A stretch of DNA of 64,000 nucleotides from Microbacterium hydrothermale (lineage in GTDB: Bacteria; Actinomycetota; Actinomycetes; Actinomycetales; Microbacteriaceae): assembly GCF_004854025.1 (NCBI RefSeq), contig NZ_STGM01000008.1:95756-159755 (forward strand), given 5' to 3'. Under the pieces are notes generated by a model that made no database searches, was not told the DNA's origin, and was given only the letters and a program-made list of their open reading frames with translations. Every line of letters starts with the position of its first letter. Position 1 is the first letter of the stretch. This document shows, piece by piece, positions 26,569 to 37,331 of this stretch. Made by a program: the position numbers and the translations under genes.

Positions 26569-26569
26569 C

Positions 26570-26828
26570 GTCGTTCCGGCGGATGATCGCGCGGGCGAAG
26601 CCGGGCGCGGTCCGCGGGGAATGGCCGGTTGCGCGCGGGCGGCGCGTGCCGGCCGGGGGCGCGCGGGCAGGTGCGGTGGTGTCGCGTGCCGGCCGGCTGC
26701 GTGCGGGCAGGCGCGGTGCGGGCCTGCGCGGTGATGTCGTTTGCCGGCCTGCTGCGGGAGGGCGGCCGCGGGGGCGTCCGGTCGCGGCCGGGGGAGCGCG
26801 GGCCTGCGCGGGGGCGTCGCGTGCTCGC
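26570..26828. other. GC-rich low-complexity intergenic stretch, no gene seen
   Basis: Degenerate repetition of GCGTGCCGGCCGG, GTGCGGGCAGG and GGGCCTGCGCG(G) motifs between 26640 and 26815. Frames are open by composition only. Confidence 0.65.
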
Positions 26829-26834
26829 TATCAT
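26829..26834 (+). promoter_or_regulatory. -10 hexamer of a GNAT gene, leaderless arrangement
   Basis: TATCAT, a near-consensus -10, with six bases (GCGGGC) to the ATG at 26841. It also decides the start against longer upstream readings in low-complexity DNA. Confidence 0.65.
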
Positions 26835-26840
26835 GCGGGC

Positions 26841-27332
26841 ATGCCCGGTCTCCCGATCCGTGCGGCGCTCCGTTCCGACGGCGCCTTCCTCGCTGACATG
26901 ACCGTCGAGGCCGCCAACTGGCGCGCCGGCGGCGCCCGCCCCCGCCACGAAGTGCTCAGCAGCCCCGAGCACCGGCGCTACATCGCCGGCTGGCTGCGCC
27001 CCGGCGACGCGGGGTTCGTCGCGGAGTCGCCGACGGGGGAACCCATCGGTGCGGCCTGGTATCGGATGCTGCCGCGCGACGAGCCCGGGTTCGGCTGGGT
27101 CGGCACGGGGGTGCCCGAGCTCATCATCGGCGTGCGGCCCGTCTGGCGCGCCCACGGCACCGGGCGCGCGTTGCTGCAGCGCCTCGTCGACCACGCCCGC
27201 GGCGAGGGCTACGCGCGCATCAGTCTGAGCGTCGAGCGCGACAATTTCGCGGTGTCGCTGTACCGGTCCGAGGGCTTCGCCGTGGTCCGGAAGGGGATGG
27301 GGCGCGACGTGATGGTCAAGCGCCTGCGCTGA
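26841..27332 (+). CDS. GNAT family N-acetyltransferase
   Basis: 163 residues. [32 protein letters not shown] near residues 93-124 is the acetyl-CoA pyrophosphate loop (R/Q-x-x-G-x-G/A as RAHGTG), and [20 protein letters not shown] is the C-terminal GNAT strand-helix. Substrate unknown. Start chosen at the ATG directly downstream of TATCAT. Confidence 0.88.
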   Translation: MPGLPIRAALRSDGAFLADMTVEAANWRAGGARPRHEVLSSPEHRRYIAGWLRPGDAGFVAESPTGEPIGAAWYRMLPRDEPGFGWVGTGVPELIIGVRPVWRAHGTGRALLQRLVDHARGEGYARISLSVERDNFAVSLYRSEGFAVVRKGMGRDVMVKRLR

Positions 27333-27411
27333 GGCGGGTCGAGCGGGTCTCGGCGGCCGTCGGGCTGGGCGCAACCCCGCGTCGGTCCGTGCGAATGTCG
27401 CAGGTCGCGCC

Positions 27412-27417
27412 TACCGT
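27412..27417 (+). promoter_or_regulatory. Possible -10 of ftsK
   Basis: TACCGT with six bases to the ATG at 27424. The six bases are GGAGGA, which could also serve as a ribosome-binding site if transcription starts further upstream. Confidence 0.4.
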
Positions 27418-27423
27418 GGAGGA

Positions 27424-30150
27424 ATGGCTCGTACCTCGTCCCCGTCCGGCGGTCGCGCCCCCGCGAAGGGGTCGTCGCGATCGAAAGCCTCGGCCCCGGC
27501 GCCGAAGCGCTACGTCGACGAGCCCGAGAAGCCCCCCGTCGCCGCCCGCGCCTGGATGGCGGTAGCCCACGGCGTCGGCGGCATGTTCCGCGCCTTCGGA
27601 CCCGAGAACCTCGAGCGCGATCAGCGCCGTGACGGGTTCCCCTTCTTCCTCGTCGTGCTCGCCGTCATCGGTGCCGTCGTGGAATGGTTCTTCATCGGCA
27701 CCGAGGCGGCCGCGCTCATCAGCGCCTACAGCTTCGGTGCGCTGTTCGGTCGCGTGGCCTTCGTGCTGCCCGTCCTCCTCCTGCTCCTGGCCGGCTGGCT
27801 CTTCCGCCACCCGGCCTCGGTGCACGACAACGGTCGCGTGGGCATCGGCTTCGGTCTATTCGTCGTGGCCCTCGCCGGGTTCTGTCACGTCGCCGGCGGA
27901 CGCCCGGTGCCCAACGCCGGCGGTCTGCCGGCGCTGAGCCCGGCCGGCGGCATCTCGGGGTGGATCGTGGGCGAGCCGCTCGCCTTCGCCCTCACCGACA
28001 TCGGCGCCTACATCGCGCTGTCGCTTCTCGCGATCCTCAGCGTGCTGATCCTCACCAAGACGCCGCCGAACCGCATCGGACGTCGGCTCGGCGACCTCTA
28101 CGCCTGGATGTTCGGAGTCGATCGCGCCGAGCGCCCCGACCCGGCGACGAAGGTGCTCCCCGTCGACACGACCGACAGCGACGCCGACGACGAGCGCGGT
28201 GAGAAGTCGCTGCCCTGGTGGCGTCGCAACAAGTCGGGTCGCGAAGAAGACGTCGACGGCTCCCTCGGCTCCAACGACCTCACGACGCTGCTCTCGCCGG
28301 GAACGACGCAGGGCGGGTTCGAGTCCGCGATGGTCGAGCCCGAACCCGTCGCGCCGCGCGCGAAGGCGCCCACGCCTCCTCCGCTGCCGCCCGCGCCCGA
28401 CGCTCTCACCGAGGTGTTCGATGCGAGCGCCCTCGCGGGGGCCGCGTCCGGACGCGGCCTGCACGACGACTCGCCCCTCGACATCGGCGGCGACGACGAC
28501 CTCCCGGGCATCTCCGGGCTCGGTGGCGACAGCGCGGGCGCACCGCCCGCCGCCAGCTACCGTCTGCCCGCCGTGACGGCGCTGGCCACGGGAACGCCGC
28601 CGAAGGCCCGCTCGGCCGCCAACGACGCGGTCGTGGCCGCCATCGAGAGCGTGATGGAGCAGTTCAAGGTCGACGCGCGCGTGACCGGGTTCTCGCGCGG
28701 GCCGACGGTCACGCAGTACGAGATCGAGGTCGGTCCCGGGGTCAAGGTCGAGCGCATCACCGCGCTGACCAACAACATCGCCTACGCCGTCGCCTCCAAC
28801 GAGGTGCGCATCCTCGCGCCCATCCCCGGTAAGAGCGCGATCGGCGTCGAGATCCCCAACGCCGACCGAGAGATCGTGACGCTCGGCGACATCCTCCGAT
28901 CGGATGCCGCCACCTCGTCGACGCACCCCATGACCATCGGCGTCGGCAAAGACGTGGGCGGCGGGTTCGTCGTGGCCAACCTCGCCAAGATGCCCCACCT
29001 CCTGGTGGCCGGCTCCACGGGCTCGGGGAAGTCGAGCTTCGTCAACTCGATGATCACGAGCCTGCTCATGCGCGCGAAGCCGTCCGACGTGCGCATGGTG
29101 CTGATCGACCCCAAGCGCGTGGAGCTGACCTCGTACGCGGGCGTCCCGCACCTCATCACGCCCATCATCACGAACCCGAAGAAGGCCGCAGAGGCGCTGC
29201 AGTGGGTCGTGAAAGAGATGGACATGCGCTACGACGACCTCGCGTCGTTCGGCTTCCGTCACATCGACGACTTCAACAAGGCCGTCGTGGCGGGCGAGAT
29301 CCAGCTCCCGGCCGGCAGCGAGAGGGTGCTCAAGCCCTATCCGTACCTCCTGGTCGTGGTCGACGAGCTCGCCGATCTCATGATGGTCGCGCCGCGCGAC
29401 GTGGAGGACTCGATCGTCCGCATCACCCAGCTCGCCCGGGCGAGCGGCATCCATCTGGTGCTCGCGACGCAGCGCCCCTCCGTCGACGTCGTCACCGGTC
29501 TCATCAAGGCCAACGTGCCGTCGCGTCTGGCCTTCGCGGTGACGAGCGTCACCGACTCCCGCGTCATCCTCGATCAGCCCGGAGCCGACCGTCTCATCGG
29601 TCAGGGCGACGGTCTGTTCCTGCCCATGGGCGCGTCCAAGGCGGTCCGCGTGCAGGGCGCCTGGGTGAGCGAGCAGGAGATCGAGAAGGTCGTCGCCCAC
29701 GTCACGCAGCAGGCGCGCCCCGAATACCGCGCCGACGTGCAGGCCGCGGCGGAGAAGAAGGAGATCGACGCCGACATCGGAGACGATCTCGAGCTGCTGC
29801 TCGCGGCCGCGGAACTCGTGGTCTCGACCCAGTTCGGCTCGACGTCGATGCTGCAGCGCAAGCTGCGCGTCGGCTTCGCGAAGGCGGGTCGCCTGATGGA
29901 CCTGCTCGAGTCGCGCGAGATCGTCGGGCCCTCCGAGGGGTCGAAGGCGCGCGACGTGCTCGTGACCAACGAGCAGCTGCCCGCGGTCATGGCACGTCTG
30001 CGCGGCGACGAAGCCCCACCCGCTCCGGCGGCCGCCGGGGATGACGACCGCTACGGCGACGACCCCATCGAGGCGCAGTTCGAGGGCCTGCCCGTCGTCG
30101 AAGACGACGAGGGCTCCGAAGACGCCTGGCAGCTGACGGGGCGCGACTGA
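27424..30150 (+). CDS. ftsK: DNA translocase FtsK/SpoIIIE
   Basis: 908 residues. N-terminal basic region, then four to five membrane helices between about 75 and 225 ([36 protein letters not shown] and others), an acidic and Pro-rich linker to about 395, and the motor. Walker A is [16 protein letters not shown] near residue 530, Walker [16 protein letters not shown] near 640, and [24 protein letters not shown] follows. The last part (about 790-855, [22 protein letters not shown]) is the winged-helix gamma domain that reads KOPS sites. It moves chromosome termini through the division septum. Stop overlaps the pgsA start (TGATG). Confidence 0.97.
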   Translation: MARTSSPSGGRAPAKGSSRSKASAPAPKRYVDEPEKPPVAARAWMAVAHGVGGMFRAFGPENLERDQRRDGFPFFLVVLAVIGAVVEWFFIGTEAAALISAYSFGALFGRVAFVLPVLLLLLAGWLFRHPASVHDNGRVGIGFGLFVVALAGFCHVAGGRPVPNAGGLPALSPAGGISGWIVGEPLAFALTDIGAYIALSLLAILSVLILTKTPPNRIGRRLGDLYAWMFGVDRAERPDPATKVLPVDTTDSDADDERGEKSLPWWRRNKSGREEDVDGSLGSNDLTTLLSPGTTQGGFESAMVEPEPVAPRAKAPTPPPLPPAPDALTEVFDASALAGAASGRGLHDDSPLDIGGDDDLPGISGLGGDSAGAPPAASYRLPAVTALATGTPPKARSAANDAVVAAIESVMEQFKVDARVTGFSRGPTVTQYEIEVGPGVKVERITALTNNIAYAVASNEVRILAPIPGKSAIGVEIPNADREIVTLGDILRSDAATSSTHPMTIGVGKDVGGGFVVANLAKMPHLLVAGSTGSGKSSFVNSMITSLLMRAKPSDVRMVLIDPKRVELTSYAGVPHLITPIITNPKKAAEALQWVVKEMDMRYDDLASFGFRHIDDFNKAVVAGEIQLPAGSERVLKPYPYLLVVVDELADLMMVAPRDVEDSIVRITQLARASGIHLVLATQRPSVDVVTGLIKANVPSRLAFAVTSVTDSRVILDQPGADRLIGQGDGLFLPMGASKAVRVQGAWVSEQEIEKVVAHVTQQARPEYRADVQAAAEKKEIDADIGDDLELLLAAAELVVSTQFGSTSMLQRKLRVGFAKAGRLMDLLESREIVGPSEGSKARDVLVTNEQLPAVMARLRGDEAPPAPAAAGDDDRYGDDPIEAQFEGLPVVEDDEGSEDAWQLTGRD

Positions 30151-30737
30151 TGGCCGTTCACCCGCAGCTGCCCAACGCGATCACGATCGCGCGCATCCTG
30201 TGCGCGCCGGTGTTCCTCGTGCTCCTCCTCGTCGACGCCGGCAGCGGCGGCGCGCTGCGCTGGGCGGCGGCGATCCTGTTCATCGTGGCCATCGCGACCG
30301 ACGGCGTCGACGGCTACATCGCCCGCCGCTACGACATCGTCAGCGACCTGGGAAAGCTCCTCGACCCGATCGCCGACAAGGCGCTCACGGGGGTCGCGTT
30401 CGTCGGTCTGTCCCTCCTCGGCGAGTTGCCCTGGTGGGTGACGATCGTCGTCCTGGTCCGAGAGATCGGCATCACCGTCTACCGCTTCATCGTCGTCAGC
30501 GACCACGTCCTCGCGGCGGCCTGGATGGGCAAGCTCAAAACCGTCTTCCAGGCGATCGCGCTCTCGATCGCCCTGATCCCGTTCGCAGGTCTCTCCGACG
30601 CGGCCGTCTGGCGCGACACCGTGTGGTGGGTCTCGGTCATCACCATGACGATCGCCGTGGTCCTCACGATCGCCTCGGGCCTCGACTACGTCGTGACCGA
30701 GGTGCGCGCCGCCCGCAGGACGCGGGGCGCCCGATGA
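30150..30737 (+). CDS. pgsA: CDP-diacylglycerol--glycerol-3-phosphate 3-phosphatidyltransferase
   Basis: 195 residues, polytopic. The CDP-alcohol phosphotransferase signature D-x2-DG-x2-AR-x8-G-x3-D-x3-D is complete in DGVDGYIARRYDIVSDLGKLLDPIADK near residues 51-77. Start region PNAITIARILCAPVFLVLL is typical of PgsA. It makes phosphatidylglycerol phosphate in the membrane. Overlaps ftsK upstream and cinA downstream (ATGA), so the three form one operon. Confidence 0.95.
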   Translation: MAVHPQLPNAITIARILCAPVFLVLLLVDAGSGGALRWAAAILFIVAIATDGVDGYIARRYDIVSDLGKLLDPIADKALTGVAFVGLSLLGELPWWVTIVVLVREIGITVYRFIVVSDHVLAAAWMGKLKTVFQAIALSIALIPFAGLSDAAVWRDTVWWVSVITMTIAVVLTIASGLDYVVTEVRAARRTRGAR

Positions 30738-31261
30738 TCGACGGCGTCCCCGACGACCTCGACGAGACCCTCGTCCGCGATCCGCGCGAGAGCGCCGCGG
30801 TGCTGCTCGACCGCCTCGCCGAGCTCGGGTGGACGATCGCGGTCGCCGAGTCCCTCACCGGTGGGCTCGTCGTGTCGTCCCTGGTCGACGTCCCGGGAGC
30901 GTCCCGCGTCGTGCGCGGGGGAGTGGTCGCCTACGCGACCGACCTCAAGCACAGCGTGCTCGGCGTCGACCAGGCGTTGCTCGACGCCCACGGTGCCGTG
31001 CACCCCCGCGTGGCCCGGCAGATGGCGCGCGGGGTGCGAGACGCCCTCGGCGCCGACGGCTCCCCGGCCGACGTCGGGGTGGCGACGACCGGGGTGGCGG
31101 GTCCTGACGAACAGGACGGTCAGCCAGTGGGAACCGTGCACATCGCGGTGTCGACGCCGCTGGGCACGCGGGTGGATTCCCTCGTGATCGCCGGCGATCG
31201 CGATCGCATCCGCCGCGAGACGGCCCATCTGGCCATCCGTCGGGTGCTCGCCGCCCTGTGA
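30734..31261 (+). CDS. CinA family protein (nicotinamide-nucleotide amidohydrolase domain)
   Basis: 175 residues, C-terminal CinA (PncC) domain only, without the N-terminal MoCF-like half. GWTIAVAESLTGGLVVSSLVDVPGASRV near residues 36-63 and VGVATTGVAGPDEQDGQPVGTVHIAV near 118-143 are the domain's conserved blocks. PncC-type proteins deamidate nicotinamide mononucleotide. pgsA-cinA-clgR order is conserved in actinobacteria. Confidence 0.92.
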   Translation: MIDGVPDDLDETLVRDPRESAAVLLDRLAELGWTIAVAESLTGGLVVSSLVDVPGASRVVRGGVVAYATDLKHSVLGVDQALLDAHGAVHPRVARQMARGVRDALGADGSPADVGVATTGVAGPDEQDGQPVGTVHIAVSTPLGTRVDSLVIAGDRDRIRRETAHLAIRRVLAAL

Positions 31262-31359
31262 TTCCTCGCCGGTGAGGTATCGACGGCGGATGCGGGAACA
31301 AATGATCGCACACTCCGGTTTCGTCCAGCGATTCCCATCCGGTGCACAGCGCGCGGCAT

Positions 31360-31365
31360 TAGGGT
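31360..31365 (+). promoter_or_regulatory. Possible -10 of clgR
   Basis: TAGGGT about 70 bases before the clgR ATG; TACAGT at 31383-31388 is an alternative. The 173-bp cinA-clgR gap therefore probably holds a separate promoter. I did not find a convincing CGC-N5-GCG ClgR operator in it. Confidence 0.4.
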
Positions 31366-31434
31366 GACCACAGATGGTGTTTTACAGTTGTCCATCCGGG
31401 CAGCGACGGAATCAGCAGTGAGGAGGGCCCCCAA

Positions 31435-31743
31435 ATGATCCTGGTTCGTCAAGAGATCGGCGAAGTCCTGCGTGACCTCCGCCAGCAGAAGGGGCGCACC
31501 CTCCGTCAGGTCGCCAGCCGCGCGAGCGTCGCCCTCGGATACCTCAGCGAGGTCGAGCGCGGTCAGAAAGAGGCGTCGAGCGAGATCCTCGCGTCCGTCG
31601 CCGAGGCGCTCGATGTGCCCATCTCCACGATCATGCGTCAGGTGGGCGACCGGCTCTCTGTGCTGGAGGGCCTGCAGACCTTCCCCGACGTGGTGCCCGA
31701 CGAGCTCGTCGCCGCGGTCGAGCCCGAGCTCTCGCTTCGTTGA
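31435..31743 (+). CDS. clgR: ClgR-like helix-turn-helix transcriptional regulator
   Basis: 102 residues with an XRE-type helix-turn-helix: IGEVLRDLRQQKGRTLRQVASRASVALGYLSEVERGQKEASSEILASVAEAL spans residues 8-59. The LGYLSEVERGxKEASSE recognition-helix text and the position after pgsA-cinA match ClgR, the activator of clp protease genes in corynebacteria and streptomycetes, itself a Clp substrate. The C-terminus ends SLR, not LAA-like. GAGGAGG precedes the ATG. DUF3046 and recA follow. Confidence 0.88.
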   Translation: MILVRQEIGEVLRDLRQQKGRTLRQVASRASVALGYLSEVERGQKEASSEILASVAEALDVPISTIMRQVGDRLSVLEGLQTFPDVVPDELVAAVEPELSLR

Positions 31744-31767
31744 CGCCGACACCGACGCGTTCGCCCC

Positions 31768-31992
31768 ATGCGTCGTAGCGAATTCGATCGCGCTGTCGCC
31801 GATGAGTTCGGCGCGCGCGGAGGGTCGCTGTTGACCGACCTCGTTCTGTCCGCCGTCGGCGGACGGACGAGCGTTGACGCCCTCGCCGCCGGTGTCGACC
31901 CTCGAGACGTGTGGCTGGCGCTCTGCGCAGAGACGGACGTCCCCGAGAACCGCCGCTACGGTGTCGGTCGGATCGAGCCCCGGCGCGGCTGA
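31768..31992 (+). CDS. DUF3046 domain protein
   Basis: 74 residues. RRSEFDRAVADEFG at the start and GVDPRDVWLALCAETDVPENRRYG at the end are the DUF3046 pattern; in actinobacteria this small gene sits between clgR and recA. Function unknown. The ATG lacks an obvious Shine-Dalgarno and lies 25 bases after clgR's stop. Confidence 0.85.
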   Translation: MRRSEFDRAVADEFGARGGSLLTDLVLSAVGGRTSVDALAAGVDPRDVWLALCAETDVPENRRYGVGRIEPRRG

Positions 31993-32052
31993 CCTCGCTG
32001 TCGCTGTCGGGGGGGAGCCTTCGGGACTCGGGCCTCTGTTTCCGGCGTGTCG

Positions 32053-32082
32053 TCGAATGTACGTTCGATTGAGGCGTAGGCT
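32053..32082 (+). promoter_or_regulatory. LexA (SOS) box and -10 of recA
   Basis: TCGAATGTACGTTCGA at 32053-32068 is a 16-base dyad matching the actinobacterial LexA consensus TCGAAC-N4-GTTCGA at nearly every position. TAGGCT (32077-32082) lies 8 bases downstream as -10, so the box covers the -35 region. LexA itself is encoded at 45.8 kb. Confidence 0.85.
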
Positions 32083-32127
32083 CCTCCACAACGGGGTTCG
32101 TGAGCCGTTCGTCCCCAGAAGGGTCGT

Positions 32128-32220
32128 CCTCCGACATCAATGTCGGAGGTCCTCCCTAACGTGGATCACGTCGAACGACACCCTGAACGCCTTGTCGGGT
32201 GCCCCCATCGTCGATGGGGG
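32128..32220 (+). other. Two strong hairpins in the recA 5' leader
   Basis: CCTCCGACA-TCAA-TGTCGGAGG occupies 32129-adjacent bases (stem bounds 32128-32149, ten pairs with the closing pair) and CCCCCATCG-T-CGATGGGGG occupies 32202-32220. Both lie between the promoter and the ATG at 32268, in a leader of about 180 bases. The first is followed by TCCTCCCTAAC. Either could be an attenuator or a stabilising element. Confidence 0.7.
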
Positions 32221-32267
32221 GCGCGACAGCCTACAGGCGACCGGAACGCGAGCAGAAAGAAGACGTC

Positions 32268-33319
<1,052 letters not shown>

Positions 33320-33320
<1 letters not shown>

Positions 33321-34393
33321 TGATCGACGACACGCGGGGCTCCGGTCGCCCGCCCGCCGACGGCGGCGAGGGCGACCGGAGTTCCTCCGCACCGGGAGAC
33401 CGCGCCGGTGATGTCTCCCGGACCGACGCGTCGCACCCCGGCTCGAGCGACGAGCGCGCGCCCCGCACCGGGGCGCTGCGTGCCGTCGACGCGGATCTCG
33501 CCCCCGTCATCCCGCTGTTCGGCCGGTCCGACACGGCGCGATCCGATCGCGTCGCGGAGACCTCGCATCCGTCTCGACGGCGGACGGCCACCGAGGCCGC
33601 GGGCGCTGAGCCCGCGGCGGACCCACCCGCGGGGCGACCGCGGCTGAGGGCGCTGAGGACGGACCCCGTCGCGGACGAGACGTCGGCAGCGGAGTGGACC
33701 GTTCCGGGCGCCGACCTGTCGCGGGGTCGCGCCGCCAGAGCCCGCCGTGGGGCGGGCGCCGGACGCTTCGGGGGCGGCTCCCTCACCCGTGCGGGCGACA
33801 GAGCGGCCTCCTCGGGACCCGACCTCGAGTCCGACGACGCTGACACCGACACCGCCACCGATGTCGAAGCTGCCGCCGAGCGCGCCGAGGCCGTGCTGTT
33901 GCGCAAGCTCCGGTCGCGATCGCTGTCCCTGTCCGAGGCTCGCACGGTGGTCAGGGGCGTCGAGGGCGTCGACGAGACCGTCGTCGAAGATCTGATCGCC
34001 CGATTTATCGATCTGGGTTACCTCGATGACGCGGCCTTCGCCGAGCAGCTCGCGATGTCGGCGGTGGAGCGTCGCGGAGACGGTCGACGTGCCGTGGCCG
34101 AGACGCTGCGCAAGCGCGGGATTCCGCGCGAGATCGTGGACGCCACCCTCGACGAGCTTCCCGACGACGACGCCGAGCGCGCGCTCGACTTCGCCCGGTC
34201 CAAGGTCCGCGGTGTCGAGGGCAAAGATTACGAAGCGTCGCTGCGGCGCCTGGCGGGGCAACTGGCGCGACGCGGATACCCCTCGTCGGTCGCCCTGACA
34301 GCCGCGCGGACCGCGCTCTCGGAGGCCGGCCTCGGCCGCTCGCGATCGTTCTCCCGCCCCGCCTCGGGCGTACGTTTCACGCCCGACGACTGA
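33320..34393 (+). CDS. recX: Regulatory protein RecX with long N-terminal extension
   Basis: 357 residues; RecX proteins are usually 150-220. The RecX domain occupies about 190-357: AVLLRKLRSRSLSLSEARTVVRG, DLIARFIDLGYLDDAAFAEQLAMSAVERRG, and LRRLAGQLARRGYPSSVALTAART, the three-helix repeats. The first 190 residues are Asp/Arg/Ser/Pro-rich, low complexity and probably disordered, with no domain I recognise. RecX inhibits RecA filament growth. Translationally coupled to recA. The extension uses the same high-GC third-position pattern as the rest, so it appears truly translated. Confidence 0.9.
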
Positions 34394-34574
34394 TCGGCGG
34401 CATACGGCGTCCCCGACCGATCGACGGTCGAGAGGATGCCGGGCGTCTGCGCGCGAGAAGGCTCGCCGCACTCCTCGGCAGCCGTTCCGGGGCGCGTCCG
34501 AGCATCGACCGTCCGCGCGGACGAGGGCGGGGGCTCATCACGCCGCTTCGGATCACGGAGCGGACCTGCTGCGG

Positions 34575-37157
34575 TCAGGCCGGCGGAGACGGCTCCTCCG
34601 ATGCGGTGTCCGCCGCGACGATCCGCGCGAGCTCGCGGCGAGACGCCGCGCCCACCTTCAACCGCGCCTGATAGACGTGGGATTCCACCGTGCGCACGGA
34701 AAGGAACAGACGCGTCGCGATCTCGCGATTCGTCAGGCCCTGGTGGGCGAGGAGAGCGATCTCACGCTCGCGTGCGGTCAGGTCCTCGGGAGTCGCTGCG
34801 AGGACCGCCGCGTCCGCCGCTGGTTCCGGAGCGGGCTCGACCACGGGGAGCGGATCGTCCGGCGACCAGAGCGCGTGCAGACGCAGCTCGTCGACGGGTG
34901 CGACGTCGTCCCGGTTCGCCGACCACGCGGAGGCGCGGCGCACGGCGTCCGCCGCGAGGGGCAGGTCGGTGGTGGCCGCCAGCTGGACCAGCTCGTCGAT
35001 CTCGTCCGCCTGCGCGATGTCGAGGCTCACGAGGCGGTACAGATCGCGGATGCGCAGAGCCGCGGCGCTGCTTCCCCGGCTCGACGTGGCGGCCGCGCGA
35101 GCCGAGGCCCGGGCCTCCGTCACCCTGCCCTCGCCGACGAGGACGGTGGTCTCGACGTAGAGACGACTGCGACGCACGAGCAGCGGACCGTCGCCGTCGA
35201 CGCGGGAGAGGAGCTCCCGCGCCTCGGCGAGACGCCCCGCGAGCGCCAGTTCCTCTGCGACGCTGAGCCGCATCATCGCGGTGTCGGGATCGGTCAGCGC
35301 GGAGGGATCCCGCCTCATCGCGGAGACGAGCTCGCGATGAGATCGATCCGGACGACCCGATCCCGCGAACGCGACGGCGGCTGCGATCCCGGCGACGGTG
35401 AGTTCGGGAACCCCACCTTCGCGTGCCGCGGGGCCCAGCTCGCGCTCGAGACGGTGCTGGGCGTCGAGACCGTCGGCCCCGGCGATCTGATGGCCGGCGA
35501 GGAGGAACAGCAGCGCTGAGAGGCGGTCGCGGGTGGAGATCCCCCGCGGGCGCGGGTGGGTGTCGAGGATCCGTTCCGCGTCGCGATAGAAGGCTCGGGC
35601 GACCGCCCACCGCCCTCGCACCGCCTCGTTGGTCCCCGCCGCGACGAGGGCCCGCAGCCGCTCCAGCGGAGAGGCCGCGGTGATCGTGACCGCGAGCGTG
35701 GCGATCTCGCAGGCTTTCGCCGCATCGAGTTCATTGCCGGCACGGCTCGCCTCCGTCAGCAGCCGCTCCACCTGCGCGTCCGCCTCGGCCTGTTCGACCG
35801 ACCCTCGAACGGGATCGGCGGACGGGGACACACCCGCGGCGGCCCGGTGGGCCTGAAGACGCGCGACGCGTCGCCGAGCGACGCCATCGGTGAGACCGTC
35901 CGCGTCGTCGTGATCGGCGTCGCTGCGATGCGCCAGATCGGCCTCGACCTGGAGCGCGGCGTCGTCCATCGCCGCGAGTCCGCGCCGGGCGTGGGCGGCG
36001 GCATGGGCGTGGTCACCGCGGTCGTTGGCGTCGCGCGCGGCCTCCAGGGCGATGCGCGCGCGGAGCGGGGGAGCGTACCCCGCTTCTCCGGATGCATCGA
36101 TCCCGAGGCGGTGCCACCGCTCCGAGACGGAGACGGCGATGGGGGGACTCCACCATTGCTCGGCTTCGGCGAGCATCCGCGCCCCCGCGCGTTCGACGAG
36201 GGCCTCGACGGCGGCATCGCCGAGTTGGCGGTGCGCTTCGAGCGCGAAGAGGTCGTTGGCCGTGAGCCTCCGCTCGGGCGTCGAATCGGCGTGCAGCAGG
36301 CCGCTCGCGAGCAGGGCGTCGACGGCCTCGGGGTCGAAGAGTCGGGTGGCCACGGCGAGTTCGAGGTGGGCGAGGCGGCGGACACCGGCCAGACACTCGA
36401 GATCCGCACGGACGAAGCCGGCGACGTGACGCTCGAGGGCCACGGCCAGCCTGCTGTCGCGCGCCACCGACCGCAGGGCCCGCAGCGGATCGCGTCCCGC
36501 GCGAGCCGCTCGAAGGGCTTCCAGCACCAGTTGCCGCAGGAGCGTGCGGGATCCGTCCGCGCGCCAGACGATTCCCGCACGCGTCGGGACGTCGAGAAGC
36601 TCGACATCGGGGAACAGATCGATCATGCGTCGGGCGTCGTCGTCGCTGAGCTCGCTCATGTCGAGTCGGCGGATGAGCCCGTCCATCCACAGGTCGAGGA
36701 TCGTCCGCCGGACCTCATCCGCGTCATCCGGACGGTGGACCGACCGCGAGCGGGCGGTGCGGAGACCGATGACGGCCCGGAGGCGTCGTGTCGCGATCGC
36801 GTGGGCGATGACGCGGGCCGAGGAGAGGTCGATGCCGTCGACATCGTCGAGAAGGAGGACCCCGTCCACGGCGTGGGCGGAGTCCTCAGCCAGTTTCCGC
36901 AGTTCATCGTGGCCGCTGGCCGTCAGGGCGGCCAAGGGGACGGACGTCAGGGCGGCGGACGGGCGGACCACCAGGGCCGAGGCGCCCCGCGTCTCCAGTT
37001 CCGCCCCGATCGCTCTCAGGACGAAGCTGCGGCCGCTGCCCCTCGGGCCGGCGATCAGCAGCGAGGCGCCGTCCTCCACTCGCCGTGCGAGGTCAGCGGC
37101 ATCCCTGTCCGAGCCGATGAGTGCGTGCGACCACATCGTCGCCTGCTCTGTCCGCAT
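34575..37157 (-). CDS. Large LuxR-family ATPase transcriptional regulator
   Basis: 860 residues. N-terminal AAA/NACHT-like ATPase with Walker A LLIAGPRGSGRSFVLRAIG near residues 33-51 and Walker B AVDGVLLLDDVDGIDL near 95-110, a long helical middle of TPR-like character, and a C-terminal LuxR helix-turn-helix (LTAREREIALLAHQGLTNREIATRLFLSVRTVESHVYQA) near 793-831. This is the LAL/MalT-like architecture. The signal sensed is unknown and no obvious target operon adjoins; miaB is divergent with a 174-bp gap and recX is convergent with a 181-bp gap. The opposite strand has long open frames that are shadows of this gene. Confidence 0.88.
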   Translation of the reverse strand: MRTEQATMWSHALIGSDRDAADLARRVEDGASLLIAGPRGSGRSFVLRAIGAELETRGASALVVRPSAALTSVPLAALTASGHDELRKLAEDSAHAVDGVLLLDDVDGIDLSSARVIAHAIATRRLRAVIGLRTARSRSVHRPDDADEVRRTILDLWMDGLIRRLDMSELSDDDARRMIDLFPDVELLDVPTRAGIVWRADGSRTLLRQLVLEALRAARAGRDPLRALRSVARDSRLAVALERHVAGFVRADLECLAGVRRLAHLELAVATRLFDPEAVDALLASGLLHADSTPERRLTANDLFALEAHRQLGDAAVEALVERAGARMLAEAEQWWSPPIAVSVSERWHRLGIDASGEAGYAPPLRARIALEAARDANDRGDHAHAAAHARRGLAAMDDAALQVEADLAHRSDADHDDADGLTDGVARRRVARLQAHRAAAGVSPSADPVRGSVEQAEADAQVERLLTEASRAGNELDAAKACEIATLAVTITAASPLERLRALVAAGTNEAVRGRWAVARAFYRDAERILDTHPRPRGISTRDRLSALLFLLAGHQIAGADGLDAQHRLERELGPAAREGGVPELTVAGIAAAVAFAGSGRPDRSHRELVSAMRRDPSALTDPDTAMMRLSVAEELALAGRLAEARELLSRVDGDGPLLVRRSRLYVETTVLVGEGRVTEARASARAAATSSRGSSAAALRIRDLYRLVSLDIAQADEIDELVQLAATTDLPLAADAVRRASAWSANRDDVAPVDELRLHALWSPDDPLPVVEPAPEPAADAAVLAATPEDLTAREREIALLAHQGLTNREIATRLFLSVRTVESHVYQARLKVGAASRRELARIVAADTASEEPSPPA

Positions 37158-37258
37158 AGTTCTCCCCCCGGATCACCCCGCAGGCGGACGGGTCAGCGTG
37201 GGGGACACACTATCGATCTGCTATGAAGCCCGCTAGGACGTGTAGCGAAAGGGGATGA

Positions 37259-37274
37259 GCGTTTTGCGAAACGC
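37259..37274. promoter_or_regulatory. 16-bp inverted repeat between the LuxR gene and miaB
   Basis: GCGTTT-TGCG-AAACGC is a perfect 6-bp dyad in the divergent intergenic region (37158-37331). It may be an operator for the LuxR protein or a small hairpin. A TAGAAT -10 for miaB lies downstream. Confidence 0.35.
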
Positions 37275-37315
37275 GTCCCGCGGCGGGCGGAGCGGCCGCT
37301 GGAGGGTGCGGGCTT

Positions 37316-37321
37316 TAGAAT
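37316..37321 (+). promoter_or_regulatory. -10 hexamer of miaB
   Basis: TAGAAT, ten bases before the ATG at 37332; the leader would be only a few bases with no Shine-Dalgarno. Confidence 0.5.
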
Positions 37322-37331
37322 TGCTCGCATC

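Noticed and set aside
24408..27374. 988-codon minus-strand frame
   Set aside because: Antisense shadow of dapA, RNase J and the GNAT gene.
31262..31434. ClgR operator (CGC-N5-GCG type) for autoregulation
   Set aside because: No close match to the published consensus could be found by eye.
35556..37226. 556-codon plus-strand frame
   Set aside because: Antisense shadow of the LuxR regulator, whose ATPase and helix-turn-helix motifs prove the minus-strand reading.
37158..37258. Riboswitch or attenuator upstream of miaB
   Set aside because: No conserved fold recognised; only a short dyad, and the miaB -10 lies close to the start codon.
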